Positions 1 to 7,848 of a DNA stretch of 27,680 nucleotides are shown here, in pieces. Numbering within the stretch: position 1 is the first letter of the stretch; each line of letters begins with the position of its first letter. The notes under the pieces are model-generated. The model had not been told where the DNA came from and did not search any database. It saw only the letters and a list, made by a program, of their open reading frames with translations. Made by a program: the position numbers and the translations under genes. The stretch is taken from contig JBGTDU010000057.1 of the NCBI GenBank assembly GCA_041748175.1, positions 1 to 27,680 of the forward strand, in the 5' to 3' direction. Source of the DNA: JAHEJB01 sp041748175 (lineage in GTDB: Bacteria; Bacteroidota; Rhodothermia; Rhodothermales; Rubricoccaceae).

Positions 1-1
1 G

Positions 2-760
2 GTAGATGTAGTGATTCCGGGCGTCGGGCTGCTCTTCGATGCGGCGGAATCGTTGAGCATTTTCGGTGGGATTCATCGCGGATTTGCGCCGCCGGATTCG
101 CGCCCGGAAACCAGTCCGGAGGCAAGCGTGAACGTAGAGGCAGGGCTCCGTTTTGCCACGGAGGCGCTCGCGCTCCAGGCCGTTGCGTATTTCAACGATT
201 ACAGCAATCTGCTCGGCTCCGATCTCGCCGCGGCTGGTGGCGGCGGCTCGACGGACCAGTTCAACGGCGGCGAGGTTGATGTGATGGGTGCTGAGCTGGC
301 CGTCACAGCAGATCTCGCGCCCTCAGTTAATCTGGCGAGCTGGTCCGTCCCGATGCGACTCGCCTACACCTTCACCGACGCCCAATTCAATACCAGCTTC
401 GACAGTGAGTTTGAAGGCTGGGGTTCGGTGCAAGCGGGCGACGAGTTGCCCTATCTCGCCAAACACCAAATGTCGCTGAGCCTGGGTGTTGAGCGTGGGA
501 GGATCTCGGTGAACCTCGCGAGCAATTACGTCTCGGCCATGCGCACGGAGGCCGGGCAGGGCGCCATACGAGAGGACTCCGGCACCGACGCGCGGTTCGT
601 ACTGGATGCGTCAACAGAGTGGGCTTTCCGGCAGGGCTTGTCGCTGTTCGGACGTGTCCACAACCTGACCGATGCGACGTATGTGGTTGCGCGCCGCCCT
701 GCTGGTTTGCGCCCCGGTCTACCCCGAACGTTCGCCGTGGGTATTCGGGCGAGGTTGTAG
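2..760 (+). CDS. TonB-dependent receptor, C-terminal part (FecA-like), cut by window start
   Basis: This is the last ~252 residues of an outer-membrane TonB-dependent receptor, probably for ferric siderophore or citrate-type substrates. The reading frame is open to the window edge, with no stop before the first GTG at 11, so the gene begins upstream. What remains is beta-barrel only: alternating amphipathic strands such as FGGIHRGFAPP, a GDELPYLAKHQ motif before the last strands, and the usual C-terminal block of a NLTDATY-type motif followed by RRPAGLRPGLPRTF and a final strand. The block order matches FecA-like receptors. The last residue is Leu rather than the usual Phe or Trp. The plug and TonB box lie outside the window, so the substrate cannot be told. 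The gene converges on pgl, with palindromic repeats in the 207-bp gap. Confidence 0.85.
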   Translation, partial: VDVVIPGVGLLFDAAESLSIFGGIHRGFAPPDSRPETSPEASVNVEAGLRFATEALALQAVAYFNDYSNLLGSDLAAAGGGGSTDQFNGGEVDVMGAELAVTADLAPSVNLASWSVPMRLAYTFTDAQFNTSFDSEFEGWGSVQAGDELPYLAKHQMSLSLGVERGRISVNLASNYVSAMRTEAGQGAIREDSGTDARFVLDASTEWAFRQGLSLFGRVHNLTDATYVVARRPAGLRPGLPRTFAVGIRARL

Positions 761-873
761 GTATATCGGATTGCGGAATTTGACTTTGGGCCGAGGTTGA
801 TCTCGGTTGGGCCATCGGATGTTCGTCGTCCTATGGACTGGATCTGACCAACATCGTCCGTAATTCCGGGAGG

Positions 874-964
874 GCCGATCTCCCGATCGGCCTCGGCGGA
901 CGGGAGTCCGCCGGTCCCAGGGATCTCCCGTTCGGCGAATCGGGTGGGAGTCCGCCGGTCCCAG
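874..964. repeat. Palindromic REP-like cluster between convergent genes
   Basis: Two perfect hairpins lie back to back: 874-891 (GCCGATC, 4-nt loop, GATCGGC) and 895-912 (GGCGGAC, loop GGGA, GTCCGCC). A 19-bp direct repeat beginning GGGAGTCCGCCGG occurs at 902-920 and 946-964. The cluster fills the gap between the convergent receptor and pgl genes. It could act as a bidirectional transcript end, but there is no U-tract, so a dispersed REP-type repeat is the safer reading. Confidence 0.6.
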
Positions 965-967
965 AGT

Positions 968-1699
968 TCACTCGGCAGCCTTCCCCGCTGCTTCGACATC
1001 TATAAACCACACTAATCTCTCCCTCGCCGATATCAGCGCAGCGGGAAGCGCGCTCGCCGAACCACTTTGCACGGCGGCAACGGCGGCGCGTTTTCTCTCC
1101 CCCGTCACCACAAAGAAGACCACGCGAGATGCAGTGATAGCCGGCGGCGTAAGCGTGATTCGATTCATAACCGAACTGCCGACCGGAGCCTGCGTAGCCA
1201 AAACAAAACGCTCGCTCTCATCGAGCGCCGGACTTCCTGGAAACAGCGAGGCAACGTGTCCATCCGCGCCCATTCCCAAGAGCAGCAGATCGAAACCGGG
1301 CGGACCGTCGTCAACGTTCGTGCGGAGGGCTTCCTCGTAAGCACTGGCGTCTTCCTCCGGAGATCTTGATGTTGGCATCGGGTGGATCTGGTTTTCCGGT
1401 ATCGGCAGAATGTTGAGTAAGTCCTTTCGTGCCATTCCGTAATTGCTTTCCTCCGCGTCGTGCGGAACGTGGCGTTCATCCCCCCAGAAGACATGCACCA
1501 ACGTCCAGTCAACAGCGTCGCGATAGTCAGCGGTGAGGAGGCGGTAGACCGGCCGGATCGTTGAGCCGCCGGTAAGCACGAACGACGCGCGGCCACGCTC
1601 CTGGATCGCCGCGTTGAGGGTCTGAACGATGGCCTCGGCCGTTGCATGTATGAGACGGCTCGTGTCGGCGAATGTGAGAACCTCTGCGTCGGTCTTCAT
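968..1699 (-). CDS. pgl: 6-phosphogluconolactonase
   Basis: It hydrolyses 6-phosphogluconolactone to 6-phosphogluconate, the second step of the oxidative pentose phosphate pathway, in the cytoplasm. The 243-residue length is normal for the DevB/SOL family. Visible family motifs are the sugar-phosphate-binding GGST near residue 46, FWGDERHVP followed by SNYGMARKDLL in the middle, and GMGADGHVASLFPG. The ATG at 1699 is chosen because it overlaps the zwf stop as ATGA (1696-1699), which indicates translational coupling. The longer open frame to 1843 lies inside zwf and adds no family-like sequence. It is the last gene of gnd-zwf-pgl. Confidence 0.95.
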   Translation of the reverse strand: MKTDAEVLTFADTSRLIHATAEAIVQTLNAAIQERGRASFVLTGGSTIRPVYRLLTADYRDAVDWTLVHVFWGDERHVPHDAEESNYGMARKDLLNILPIPENQIHPMPTSRSPEEDASAYEEALRTNVDDGPPGFDLLLLGMGADGHVASLFPGSPALDESERFVLATQAPVGSSVMNRITLTPPAITASRVVFFVVTGERKRAAVAAVQSGSASALPAALISARERLVWFIDVEAAGKAAE

Positions 1700-3213
1700 T
1701 TTTGGACCGTCGCACCCACCGCCTGTGTCGGGCCACCATAGTCCGTGACAAACATATTGGTCGCCTCGGTTGGTCCCCATGTGCCGGATTCGTAGTCGTG
1801 GACGGGCAGATCTGCTTCTAGCAGTGACTCGTAGAGCGCCCATGCGGCCTCCGTTTCGTCGGCGTGGACAAACAGCGTCTGGTCGGCCGCGACGACATCG
1901 GCGAGAAGTGTTTCGTAGGCGGTCGGGAGCGGTCCGAACGCTTTCTCGTAGTCGAAATCAAACTGCTGCGTCGAAAGGTCGAAGCCGTCGCCGGGCTTCT
2001 TGACTTCGAACGTAAGCGTAAAACCCTCTTCGGGCTGCAACTTGATTCGGAGAACATTGCGGCTGATTGCGCAACTCTCCGGTCCGCCGAATAGCTGGAC
2101 CGGCGGAGAGCGGAAGTAGATGTCAATTGCAGTCAGCCGTCCAGCGAGGCGCTTCCCCGTCCGCAGCAGAAACGGAACGCCCTGCCAGCGCCAGTTTTCG
2201 ACATGCATACGCAGCGCAGCGAACGTTTCTGTGGTCGAATCCTGCGGCGTGCCTTTGTGGTCGCGGTACCCTTCCTCACCGTTGGCGGCCGAGTACTGGC
2301 CGAGCACCACATGCTCGGGGTCGGGCGGAGTGATGGAATGAAGCACCTTGACCTTCTCCCGTCGAATCGAATCCGCGTCGAAGCGGGCGGGCGGCTCCAT
2401 AGCGAGGAGGGTCAGTAGCTGGGTGAGGTGGTTCTGGATCATGTCCCGCAAGGTGCCGGACGTGTCGAAGTACCCGGCCCGGCCCTCGACCCCGATCGTC
2501 TCCGCGACGGTAATCTCGACCCGTTCGATGTGTGCGCGATTCCACAGCGATTCGAACAGGGAATTGGCGAATCGAAAGACCAGCAGGTTCTGCACGGTCT
2601 CTTTCCCGAGATAGTGGTCGATCCGGTAGACCTCGGACTCGTCGAAATACTTGTGGATGAGGGCATTCAGCGCGCGTGCGGACGCAAGATCATGCCCGAA
2701 AGGCTTCTCGATGACGAGGCGCGTCCAGCCCGTCTCCTTTCCGTTTGATGATCCGTCACCGTCGTTGCCGTTGGCTTGCTCTCCGATTTCGCGGATAGAC
2801 TTCTCGAAGGCCGAGGGCGGGATCGCGAGGTAGTAGATCCGGTTGCCGAGCAGGCCAAGCTCCTTCTCCATCTGCGCCGCGCGCTTGAAAACCGGCTCCA
2901 TCTCGCCGGTGTCATTAACCTGCTGATACCTGAGGCACCCTTCGCACCAGGCCTCGAGCTTGTTGCTGTCTACGTCGTCGTCCTTGAGTGCTTCGCGAAA
3001 CGCGTCGCGGAGGGCCGCGTCGTCCCACTTCGAGCGCCCGACACCCAGCACGGCGACCGTGGCGTCGGGCTCGTTCATTGCGAGCCCACGATAAAGGGAT
3101 GGGATCAGCTTCCGCGTGGCGAGGTCGCCGGTGGCGCCGAGGAGGATGAAGAGGCAGGAGTCCATGAGCCTGATGCGATCGAGCGTCTCAGCTGCCCGTT
3201 TCTGATTCGGCAT
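1696..3213 (-). CDS. zwf: Glucose-6-phosphate 1-dehydrogenase
   Basis: It oxidises glucose-6-phosphate to 6-phosphogluconolactone with NAD(P)+ and is the entry enzyme of the oxidative pentose phosphate pathway. The 505 residues fit the family. Visible motifs are the nucleotide-binding loop GATGDLA (residues 26-32), EKPFG (169-173), the substrate-binding RIDHYLGK with active-site His200, and the catalytic-base His262 in a QNHLTQ motif. The spacing of 62 between the two His residues is the one known for this family. The start at 3213 overlaps the end of gnd by 26 bp. An alternative ATG at 3165 (MDSCLF...) would leave a 22-bp gap and still keep the dinucleotide fold. Neither start has a strong SD. 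The stop overlaps the pgl start. Confidence 0.95.
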   Translation of the reverse strand: MPNQKRAAETLDRIRLMDSCLFILLGATGDLATRKLIPSLYRGLAMNEPDATVAVLGVGRSKWDDAALRDAFREALKDDDVDSNKLEAWCEGCLRYQQVNDTGEMEPVFKRAAQMEKELGLLGNRIYYLAIPPSAFEKSIREIGEQANGNDGDGSSNGKETGWTRLVIEKPFGHDLASARALNALIHKYFDESEVYRIDHYLGKETVQNLLVFRFANSLFESLWNRAHIERVEITVAETIGVEGRAGYFDTSGTLRDMIQNHLTQLLTLLAMEPPARFDADSIRREKVKVLHSITPPDPEHVVLGQYSAANGEEGYRDHKGTPQDSTTETFAALRMHVENWRWQGVPFLLRTGKRLAGRLTAIDIYFRSPPVQLFGGPESCAISRNVLRIKLQPEEGFTLTFEVKKPGDGFDLSTQQFDFDYEKAFGPLPTAYETLLADVVAADQTLFVHADETEAAWALYESLLEADLPVHDYESGTWGPTEATNMFVTDYGGPTQAVGATVQK

Positions 3214-4126
3214 CCGCCCCGGCGGTTTTCACAGCGTGGCCGCCAAACTGATTGCGCAGAGCGGCGAGGAGGCGGTTGTGGAAACCCCGGTCGTCGCGAG
3301 ATTGGATGCGCTCGATGAGCGAGTGCGTCAGGACGGGTGCGGAAATGTTGAGATCGATGGCCTCTTTCACCGTCCATCTCCCCATGCCCGAGTCGGTGAC
3401 AAAAGGGGCGATGTCGTCAAGGCCGGGGCCGTCCTCGGTGAGCGCGCGCCCAACCAGATTTAGCAACCAGGAGCGGATGACGCTGCCGTGTTGCCAGACC
3501 TCCGAGACGCGCACGGTGTCGAGGTTGAACTCCGCCTTTGCCGTGAGGAGGGCGAAGCCTTCGGCGTAGGCCTGCATCAATCCATATTCGATTCCGTTGT
3601 GGATCATCTTTACAAAGTGCCCCGCGCCGCTCGGGCCGAAGTGCGCCCAGCCTTTGTCGGCAGTGGGCGCGAGGGCTTCGAAGATCGGCGTGAGCGTTTC
3701 GACAGCGTCGTCCTCGCCACCGACCATGAGGCAAAAACCTTCTTCAAGCCCCCAAACGCCGCCGCTGACGCCGCAGTCCACGTAGGCCACGCCGAGCTCC
3801 TTGAGTTCAGCAGCGCGGCGCATGGAGTCTTGATAGAACGAATTGCCGCCGTCGACGACGATGCATCCTTCGGAGAGGTGGGGTTTGACGCCATCGAGAA
3901 CCTTGTCAACCACGATCCCTGCCGGAACCATGAGCCAGAAGACCTTCGGGGCCTCCAGCTTGTCGGCGAGTTCGTCGACCGAGTCGGCCGTGGAGATGCC
4001 GTCGCTTGCGAGTTCGTTGCGTTCAGCCTCGTCGAGGTCGAATCCGATGGGCGTGTGCCCGGCGCGGTGCAGCCGACGCGCGAGGCCGCCTCCCATTTTG
4101 CCGAGGCCGATGATTCCGATATCCAT
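3188..4126 (-). CDS. gnd: 6-phosphogluconate dehydrogenase (decarboxylating), short form
   Basis: It oxidatively decarboxylates 6-phosphogluconate to ribulose-5-phosphate. The product is 312 residues, so it is the short, single-unit class (GntZ/YqeC-like, ~300 aa) and not the ~470-aa enzyme typical of enterobacteria. Known short forms often prefer NAD+, but cofactor use here is not shown by sequence alone. Motifs are GLGKMG (residues 7-12), VDGGNS, a GVSGGVWGLEEG block, and GAGHFVKMIHNGIEYG with the catalytic Lys and substrate-binding Asn. The start at 4126 is set by the Rossmann strand MDIGIIG. The longer open frame to 4321 only reads through the 42-bp repeats upstream. First gene of the operon; its promoter must lie in the 4127-4356 gap shared with the divergent desulfurase. 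Confidence 0.94.
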   Translation of the reverse strand: MDIGIIGLGKMGGGLARRLHRAGHTPIGFDLDEAERNELASDGISTADSVDELADKLEAPKVFWLMVPAGIVVDKVLDGVKPHLSEGCIVVDGGNSFYQDSMRRAAELKELGVAYVDCGVSGGVWGLEEGFCLMVGGEDDAVETLTPIFEALAPTADKGWAHFGPSGAGHFVKMIHNGIEYGLMQAYAEGFALLTAKAEFNLDTVRVSEVWQHGSVIRSWLLNLVGRALTEDGPGLDDIAPFVTDSGMGRWTVKEAIDLNISAPVLTHSLIERIQSRDDRGFHNRLLAALRNQFGGHAVKTAGADAESETGS

Positions 4127-4194
4127 GGGGAGGAGAGGTAAGACAGAGAATGTCGTAAAAATGGCACACCGAAACCTACGATGCCTCGGTAGCT

Positions 4195-4300
4195 GAGCGA
4201 GATATATCTGGCCCAGCCGCGAATCATTGCGTGAACGGGCGAGATGTATCTCGGCCAGCCGCGAATCATTGCGTGAACGGGCGAGATGTATCTCGCCCCT
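4195..4300. repeat. 42-bp tandem repeat with 20-bp palindrome (about 2.5 copies)
   Basis: Units recur every 42 bp, with cores at 4195-4214, 4237-4256 and 4279-4298. The third core is a near-perfect palindrome: GGGCGAGAT, 2-nt centre, ATCTCGCCC. The first copy is the most decayed. Copies two and three share the spacer beginning GCGAATCATTGCGTGAAC (from 4219 and 4261). The array fills most of the divergent intergenic region between gnd (minus) and the desulfurase (plus), so it could be a regulatory array or a tandemly expanded dispersed palindrome. Confidence 0.85.
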
Positions 4301-4356
4301 ACGCGGTAAACCGAACGTCATCCTCGGCGTATCACGCGCCCATCAATCCGAAAGGC

Positions 4357-5532
4357 ATGACCCTCCCCATCTATTTCGACTACAACGCGACTACGCCGGT
4401 TGACCCGGCCGTCGCGGAGGCGATGACTCCTTTTTTTGGGCAGCATTTCGGAAACCCGTCGAGCAACCATGCCTACGGCTGGGCCGCGGACGAAGCTGTC
4501 AAGCAGGCGCAAGAGCATGTTGCGGCCCTCATCGGCGCTGAAACCGAAACCGTGGTGTTCACGAGCGGAGCGAGCGAATCGGTGGCCATGGGGATGATGG
4601 GCGCGGGCAAGGTGTACGGTGCGAAGAGGAACCATCTGATTACGGTGGCGACGGAGCACAAAGCCGTGCTGGAGACCGCGTGGGCCATGGAGCGCGACGG
4701 CTTCGAGCTGACGATCCTGCCGGTTGATGAGCACGGCGTGGCAGATCTGGACGCACTTCGAGAGACGATCTCGGAGCGCACGCTGATGGTCTCGATGATG
4801 CTCGCCAACAACGAGACCGGCGTGGTCGGGCCCGTGGCTGAGGCTGCTGAGATCGCGCACGAGCACGGCGCGTTCATGTTCACGGACGCGACGCAGGCTG
4901 TTGGCAAGATTGACGTGGATGTTGATGCGCTCGGTGCCGATCTGCTCGCACTCTCCGCGCACAAGTTCTATGGGCCGAAAGGCGTTGGCGCGCTGTTCGT
5001 TCGGCGAAAAAACCCGCGTGTGAAGCTGGCCTCGATCATTCCGGGTGCCGGGCAGCAGGATGGACTTCGGGGTGGAACGCTCAACGCGCCTGGCATTGTT
5101 GGGCTCGGGAAAGCAGCGGAGCTGGCTTTGGAGCGCCTCCCGGACGAAACCAATCATCTTGCGGCGCTGCGAGACCGATTCGAGCGGGGTGTTCTCGATA
5201 GGGTGCCCTACACACATATCAACGGCGCTGGCGCACCTCGCTTGCCCAACACGACGAGCCTCCGCTTTGACGATCTGACCACTAGAGAGCTTCTTCCCGA
5301 AATGCGCGGCCTCGCGGTTTCAACGGGGAGCGCGTGCCAGACAAAGACGGCCAAGCCGAGCCACGTCCTTACAGCTATGGGCCTTTCGAAAGAACAATCC
5401 TTCGGAACGATCCGTTGCTCCATCGGCCACCCCACGACGGAGGCTGAGGTGGATGCGGCGGTCGAGGAAGTAGTGCGGGCGGTGGGGGTCGTGCGAAGAG
5501 AAGTAGCTGCGCGTGATTACGTGACGACGTGA
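4357..5532 (+). CDS. iscS: Cysteine desulfurase (IscS/NifS family)
   Basis: A PLP enzyme that removes sulfur from cysteine and passes it as persulfide to Fe-S cluster or tRNA thiolation systems. It has 391 residues, standard for class I desulfurases. Visible residues are His101 (ATEHKAV, stacks on PLP), Asp177-Gln180 (DATQ), the Schiff-base Lys203 (SAHKFYGPKG), an RGGT motif near 239-242, and catalytic Cys327 in STGSAC. The extended loop after the Cys is typical of IscS/NifS rather than SufS. The start at 4357 (MTLPIYFDYNATTP) is fixed by homology. An in-frame ATG at 4231 would translate the 42-bp repeats. No IscU, ferredoxin or IscR neighbour is present, so its acceptor is unknown. A short tandem repeat crosses its stop codon. 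Confidence 0.93.
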   Translation: MTLPIYFDYNATTPVDPAVAEAMTPFFGQHFGNPSSNHAYGWAADEAVKQAQEHVAALIGAETETVVFTSGASESVAMGMMGAGKVYGAKRNHLITVATEHKAVLETAWAMERDGFELTILPVDEHGVADLDALRETISERTLMVSMMLANNETGVVGPVAEAAEIAHEHGAFMFTDATQAVGKIDVDVDALGADLLALSAHKFYGPKGVGALFVRRKNPRVKLASIIPGAGQQDGLRGGTLNAPGIVGLGKAAELALERLPDETNHLAALRDRFERGVLDRVPYTHINGAGAPRLPNTTSLRFDDLTTRELLPEMRGLAVSTGSACQTKTAKPSHVLTAMGLSKEQSFGTIRCSIGHPTTEAEVDAAVEEVVRAVGVVRREVAARDYVTT

Positions 5533-5583
5533 TTACGTAAGAGTTTTCGGGACCGTACTCACGTTATCAGGTAATCATTCACT

Positions 5584-6162
5584 ATGGAACCCATCACCAA
5601 CCGCGTCGCCGAAAGCGACATCGCCACCTTCAATCTGGAAGCCCTCTGGGACGGGCGCGAGGTCGTTGAGTTCGACCTCGCCGTGTTTCTTCTGGAGGGG
5701 CTGGTCCTTCGGGAGAAGCCGTTCCGCGAAGCGATGAAGGCGCACCACTGGAGTGCATACAACGGCAAGCACGTAGCAATCCACTGCACTACCGACGCGA
5801 TCATCCCAACATGGGCGTCCATGCTCGTAGCCGCGAAGCTGGAGGGGATCGCGGCATCGGTTGCGTTCGGGACGAAGCGCGACCTCATCCGGGATTTCTT
5901 CGTCCGCGCGCTGGAGGTCGTCGATTGGCCCCTCTATGCCGGAAAGCCGGTCGTCATCAAGGGCTGTGCGAACGATGTCGTGCCGACCGACGCCTACGTC
6001 ATCGCGACGCAGAAACTCCAGGGCGTGGCGAAGAAGATCATGTACGGCGAGGCGTGCTCGGCCGTGCCGCTCTGGCGGAAGAATGCGGAGGTGTCGTCGG
6101 CTAATGTGGCGAAGCCCGTCACCGCCAGGCCCGCCGGTCTTCCACGACCGGCAAAGGCGTGA
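5584..6162 (+). CDS. DUF2480 family protein
   Basis: A 192-residue protein of unknown function that matches my recollection of the DUF2480 family, common in Bacteroidota. Recognisable blocks are VAESDIATFNLE at the N-terminus, VEFDLAVFLLEGLVLREK, HHWSAYNGKHVAIHC, DAIIPTWASML, a VVIKGCANDVVPTDAYV block, and IMYGEACSAVPLWRK. There is no signal peptide or membrane segment. After the conserved PLWRK end there is a 25-residue Ala/Pro/Lys-rich tail that is probably disordered. Its TGA overlaps the next gene's ATG (TGATG at 6160-6164), so the two are likely co-translated. In other Bacteroidota this family often lies near Fe-S assembly genes (recollection, not checked here), which fits its place after the cysteine desulfurase. 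Confidence 0.85.
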   Translation: MEPITNRVAESDIATFNLEALWDGREVVEFDLAVFLLEGLVLREKPFREAMKAHHWSAYNGKHVAIHCTTDAIIPTWASMLVAAKLEGIAASVAFGTKRDLIRDFFVRALEVVDWPLYAGKPVVIKGCANDVVPTDAYVIATQKLQGVAKKIMYGEACSAVPLWRKNAEVSSANVAKPVTARPAGLPRPAKA

Positions 6163-6920
6163 TGCGGATCGACATGTCGGGCAAGGTGGTCCTTGTCACC
6201 GGCGCAAGCCGAGGCATCGGAAGAGCCATCGCCGAGGCATGCGGGGATTCGGGGGCCACGGTGGCGGTTCACTATAGCCGGAGTCGCGAGGCCGCCGAAG
6301 CGCTCGCCGCTTCCCTGGGCAACGAGGCTCGTGCTATTCAAGCCGACCTAAGCGATCCGCCTGCGGCGCAGCATCTGTGGGAAGACTGCCTGAACACCTT
6401 TGGACACGTTGACGTGCTGATCAACAACGCGGGGATCGCCGAGAGCAACCCGGCGGACGCGCCGCTAGACAATTGGATCGCTTCGTGGCGGCGGACGATG
6501 GACACGAACCTAACGTCGGTCGGCGTGCTGTGCCGCGCTGCCGTCGCCCACTTCATCGAGCGCCGAGGTGGCCGGATCATCAACATCGCCAGCCGGGCGG
6601 CCTTCCGGGGCGACTCGCCGGATTACCTGGCCTACGCGGCCTCCAAGGCAGGGGTTGTTGCGCTTACTCGGTCAATTGCGAGAGCCTACGGCAAGCACGG
6701 GATTTCGGCGTTCACCATTGCGCCCGGCTTCACCAAAACAGACATGGCCCAGCCATTTATCGAAATGTACGGAGAAGGCTACGCCTCGGATGATCTCGCG
6801 CTCCCGCGTATGACCGAGCCCGCCGATATCGCGCCGCTCGTGGTTTTGCTGGCCTCAGGATTGGCGGACCCCGCCACGGGCGCGACGATCGACGTGAACG
6901 CCGGGAGCTACGTGCATTGA
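6162..6920 (+). CDS. Short-chain dehydrogenase/reductase (FabG-like)
   Basis: An NAD(P)-dependent SDR of classical type, 252 residues. Visible motifs are the TGASRGIG cofactor loop (about residues 14-21), DLS and NNAG (about 90), the catalytic Ser in IINIAS, the YAASK pair (Tyr and Lys of the catalytic triad), and a PGFTKTDM segment after the active site. The sequence resembles 3-oxoacyl-ACP reductases, but substrate cannot be inferred because the family is broad. The ATG at 6162 overlaps the stop of the DUF2480 gene by one base. A GTG three bases upstream and an ATG at 6174 are other possible starts. Confidence 0.88.
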   Translation: MRIDMSGKVVLVTGASRGIGRAIAEACGDSGATVAVHYSRSREAAEALAASLGNEARAIQADLSDPPAAQHLWEDCLNTFGHVDVLINNAGIAESNPADAPLDNWIASWRRTMDTNLTSVGVLCRAAVAHFIERRGGRIINIASRAAFRGDSPDYLAYAASKAGVVALTRSIARAYGKHGISAFTIAPGFTKTDMAQPFIEMYGEGYASDDLALPRMTEPADIAPLVVLLASGLADPATGATIDVNAGSYVH

Positions 6921-7012
6921 TCGCTCCGTTTTCGATCCGCACGACATTTGGTCGCAGATTGCTGAACCCGGGGAGCAGGACGGGCAGGACGTGGCTTCCG
7001 TAAATTGCCCCC

Positions 7013-7846
7013 ATGCCCACCGGGAAGCGCTACACCGACGAGGAAGTCCACGCCATCTTTGAGCGGGCGGCGCTGCGGCAGGAGGCGGCGCGGGAAGCCG
7101 AAGACGCCAGCCGGGCCGGGCTCTCGTTAGAGGAACTCCAACAGATCGGTGCAGAATCCGGGATCGACCCGACCCACGTTGCTGCCGCGGCCCACGCCCT
7201 TACCTTCCGATCGGCGGACGCAGCAACGGAGCGATCAACCTTTCTCGGGATGCCGACCCGCCTTTCCACAGAGCGCATTCTCCCCGGTCCCATATCGGAT
7301 GAGGCCTGGGAGCGCATCGTCCCGGAGTTGCGGCGGATCTTCAAGCAGGACGGCTTGAGCGGCGGGGTCGGCCGCGTGCGCGAGTGGACACTTCGCGGCG
7401 ACGGCAAGGGCAGCGGTTCCGACAGGCCCGCGAAGGTCACACTCACACCAGACGGCCACGGCACGCATGTCTCCATAGAGCAAACGATGAAGGGCAGCGT
7501 TGGGGGAATGCTCGGCGGGACGGGCAGCTTTCTCTTTGTCCCGATACTGATCATGGTATTAAACCTCCTTGGGGAGCAGGACGCTCCACTCGGCGTGGCT
7601 TTGTTGTTTCTGGCCATATTCTTCGCGGCGTTCGGCGCGGCATGGGGCGGCCTGCGAGCGTACGGGCGTCGTCAGGAAGAACGGTTTGAGCAGGCGCTCG
7701 ACCGTATCGAAGTCATCTCGCGTCAGGCGTCTCCCCAGCCCTCTCCTACCTCGGCTGTGCAGCCCGAGATCGACCTCGACGCCCTTCCGGACGATCCGAA
7801 CGCCGTCCCCGAACGATCCACTACCCACCAACGCGAGCGGGAATAG
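7013..7846 (+). CDS. Two-helix membrane protein, first of a paralogous pair
   Basis: 277 residues, function unknown. Residues 5-65 form an acidic, helical cytosolic segment (RYTDEEVHAIFERAALRQ, then LSLEELQQIGAESGID) of a kind seen in SHOCT-like or predicted membrane-associated regulatory proteins. A central soluble domain (about 85-160) carries the motif ERILPGPISDEAW. Two hydrophobic helices follow at about 172-187 and 192-212, then a charged, Pro-rich C-terminal tail. The next gene, 2 bp downstream, has the same architecture and several matching motifs, so the pair arose by tandem duplication. No enzymatic motif is seen. It opens the gene run that reaches 11917. Confidence 0.75.
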   Translation: MPTGKRYTDEEVHAIFERAALRQEAAREAEDASRAGLSLEELQQIGAESGIDPTHVAAAAHALTFRSADAATERSTFLGMPTRLSTERILPGPISDEAWERIVPELRRIFKQDGLSGGVGRVREWTLRGDGKGSGSDRPAKVTLTPDGHGTHVSIEQTMKGSVGGMLGGTGSFLFVPILIMVLNLLGEQDAPLGVALLFLAIFFAAFGAAWGGLRAYGRRQEERFEQALDRIEVISRQASPQPSPTSAVQPEIDLDALPDDPNAVPERSTTHQRERE

Positions 7847-7848
7847 AG

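Noticed and set aside
526..999. 157-codon minus-strand frame across the receptor end and the repeat cluster
   Set aside because: It runs through the palindromic repeat and the antisense of the TonB receptor; no protein-like features.
3488..4141. 217-codon plus-strand frame over gnd
   Set aside because: Antisense shadow of the 6-phosphogluconate dehydrogenase gene.
4231..4356. 42-residue N-terminal extension of the cysteine desulfurase
   Set aside because: It translates the 42-bp repeat (repeated NGRDVSRP), while the conserved protein begins at 4357.
4318..5217. 299-codon open frame on the minus strand opposite the cysteine desulfurase
   Set aside because: Arg/His-rich translation without any family motif, fully antisense to a clear iscS gene; typical of high-GC shadow frames.
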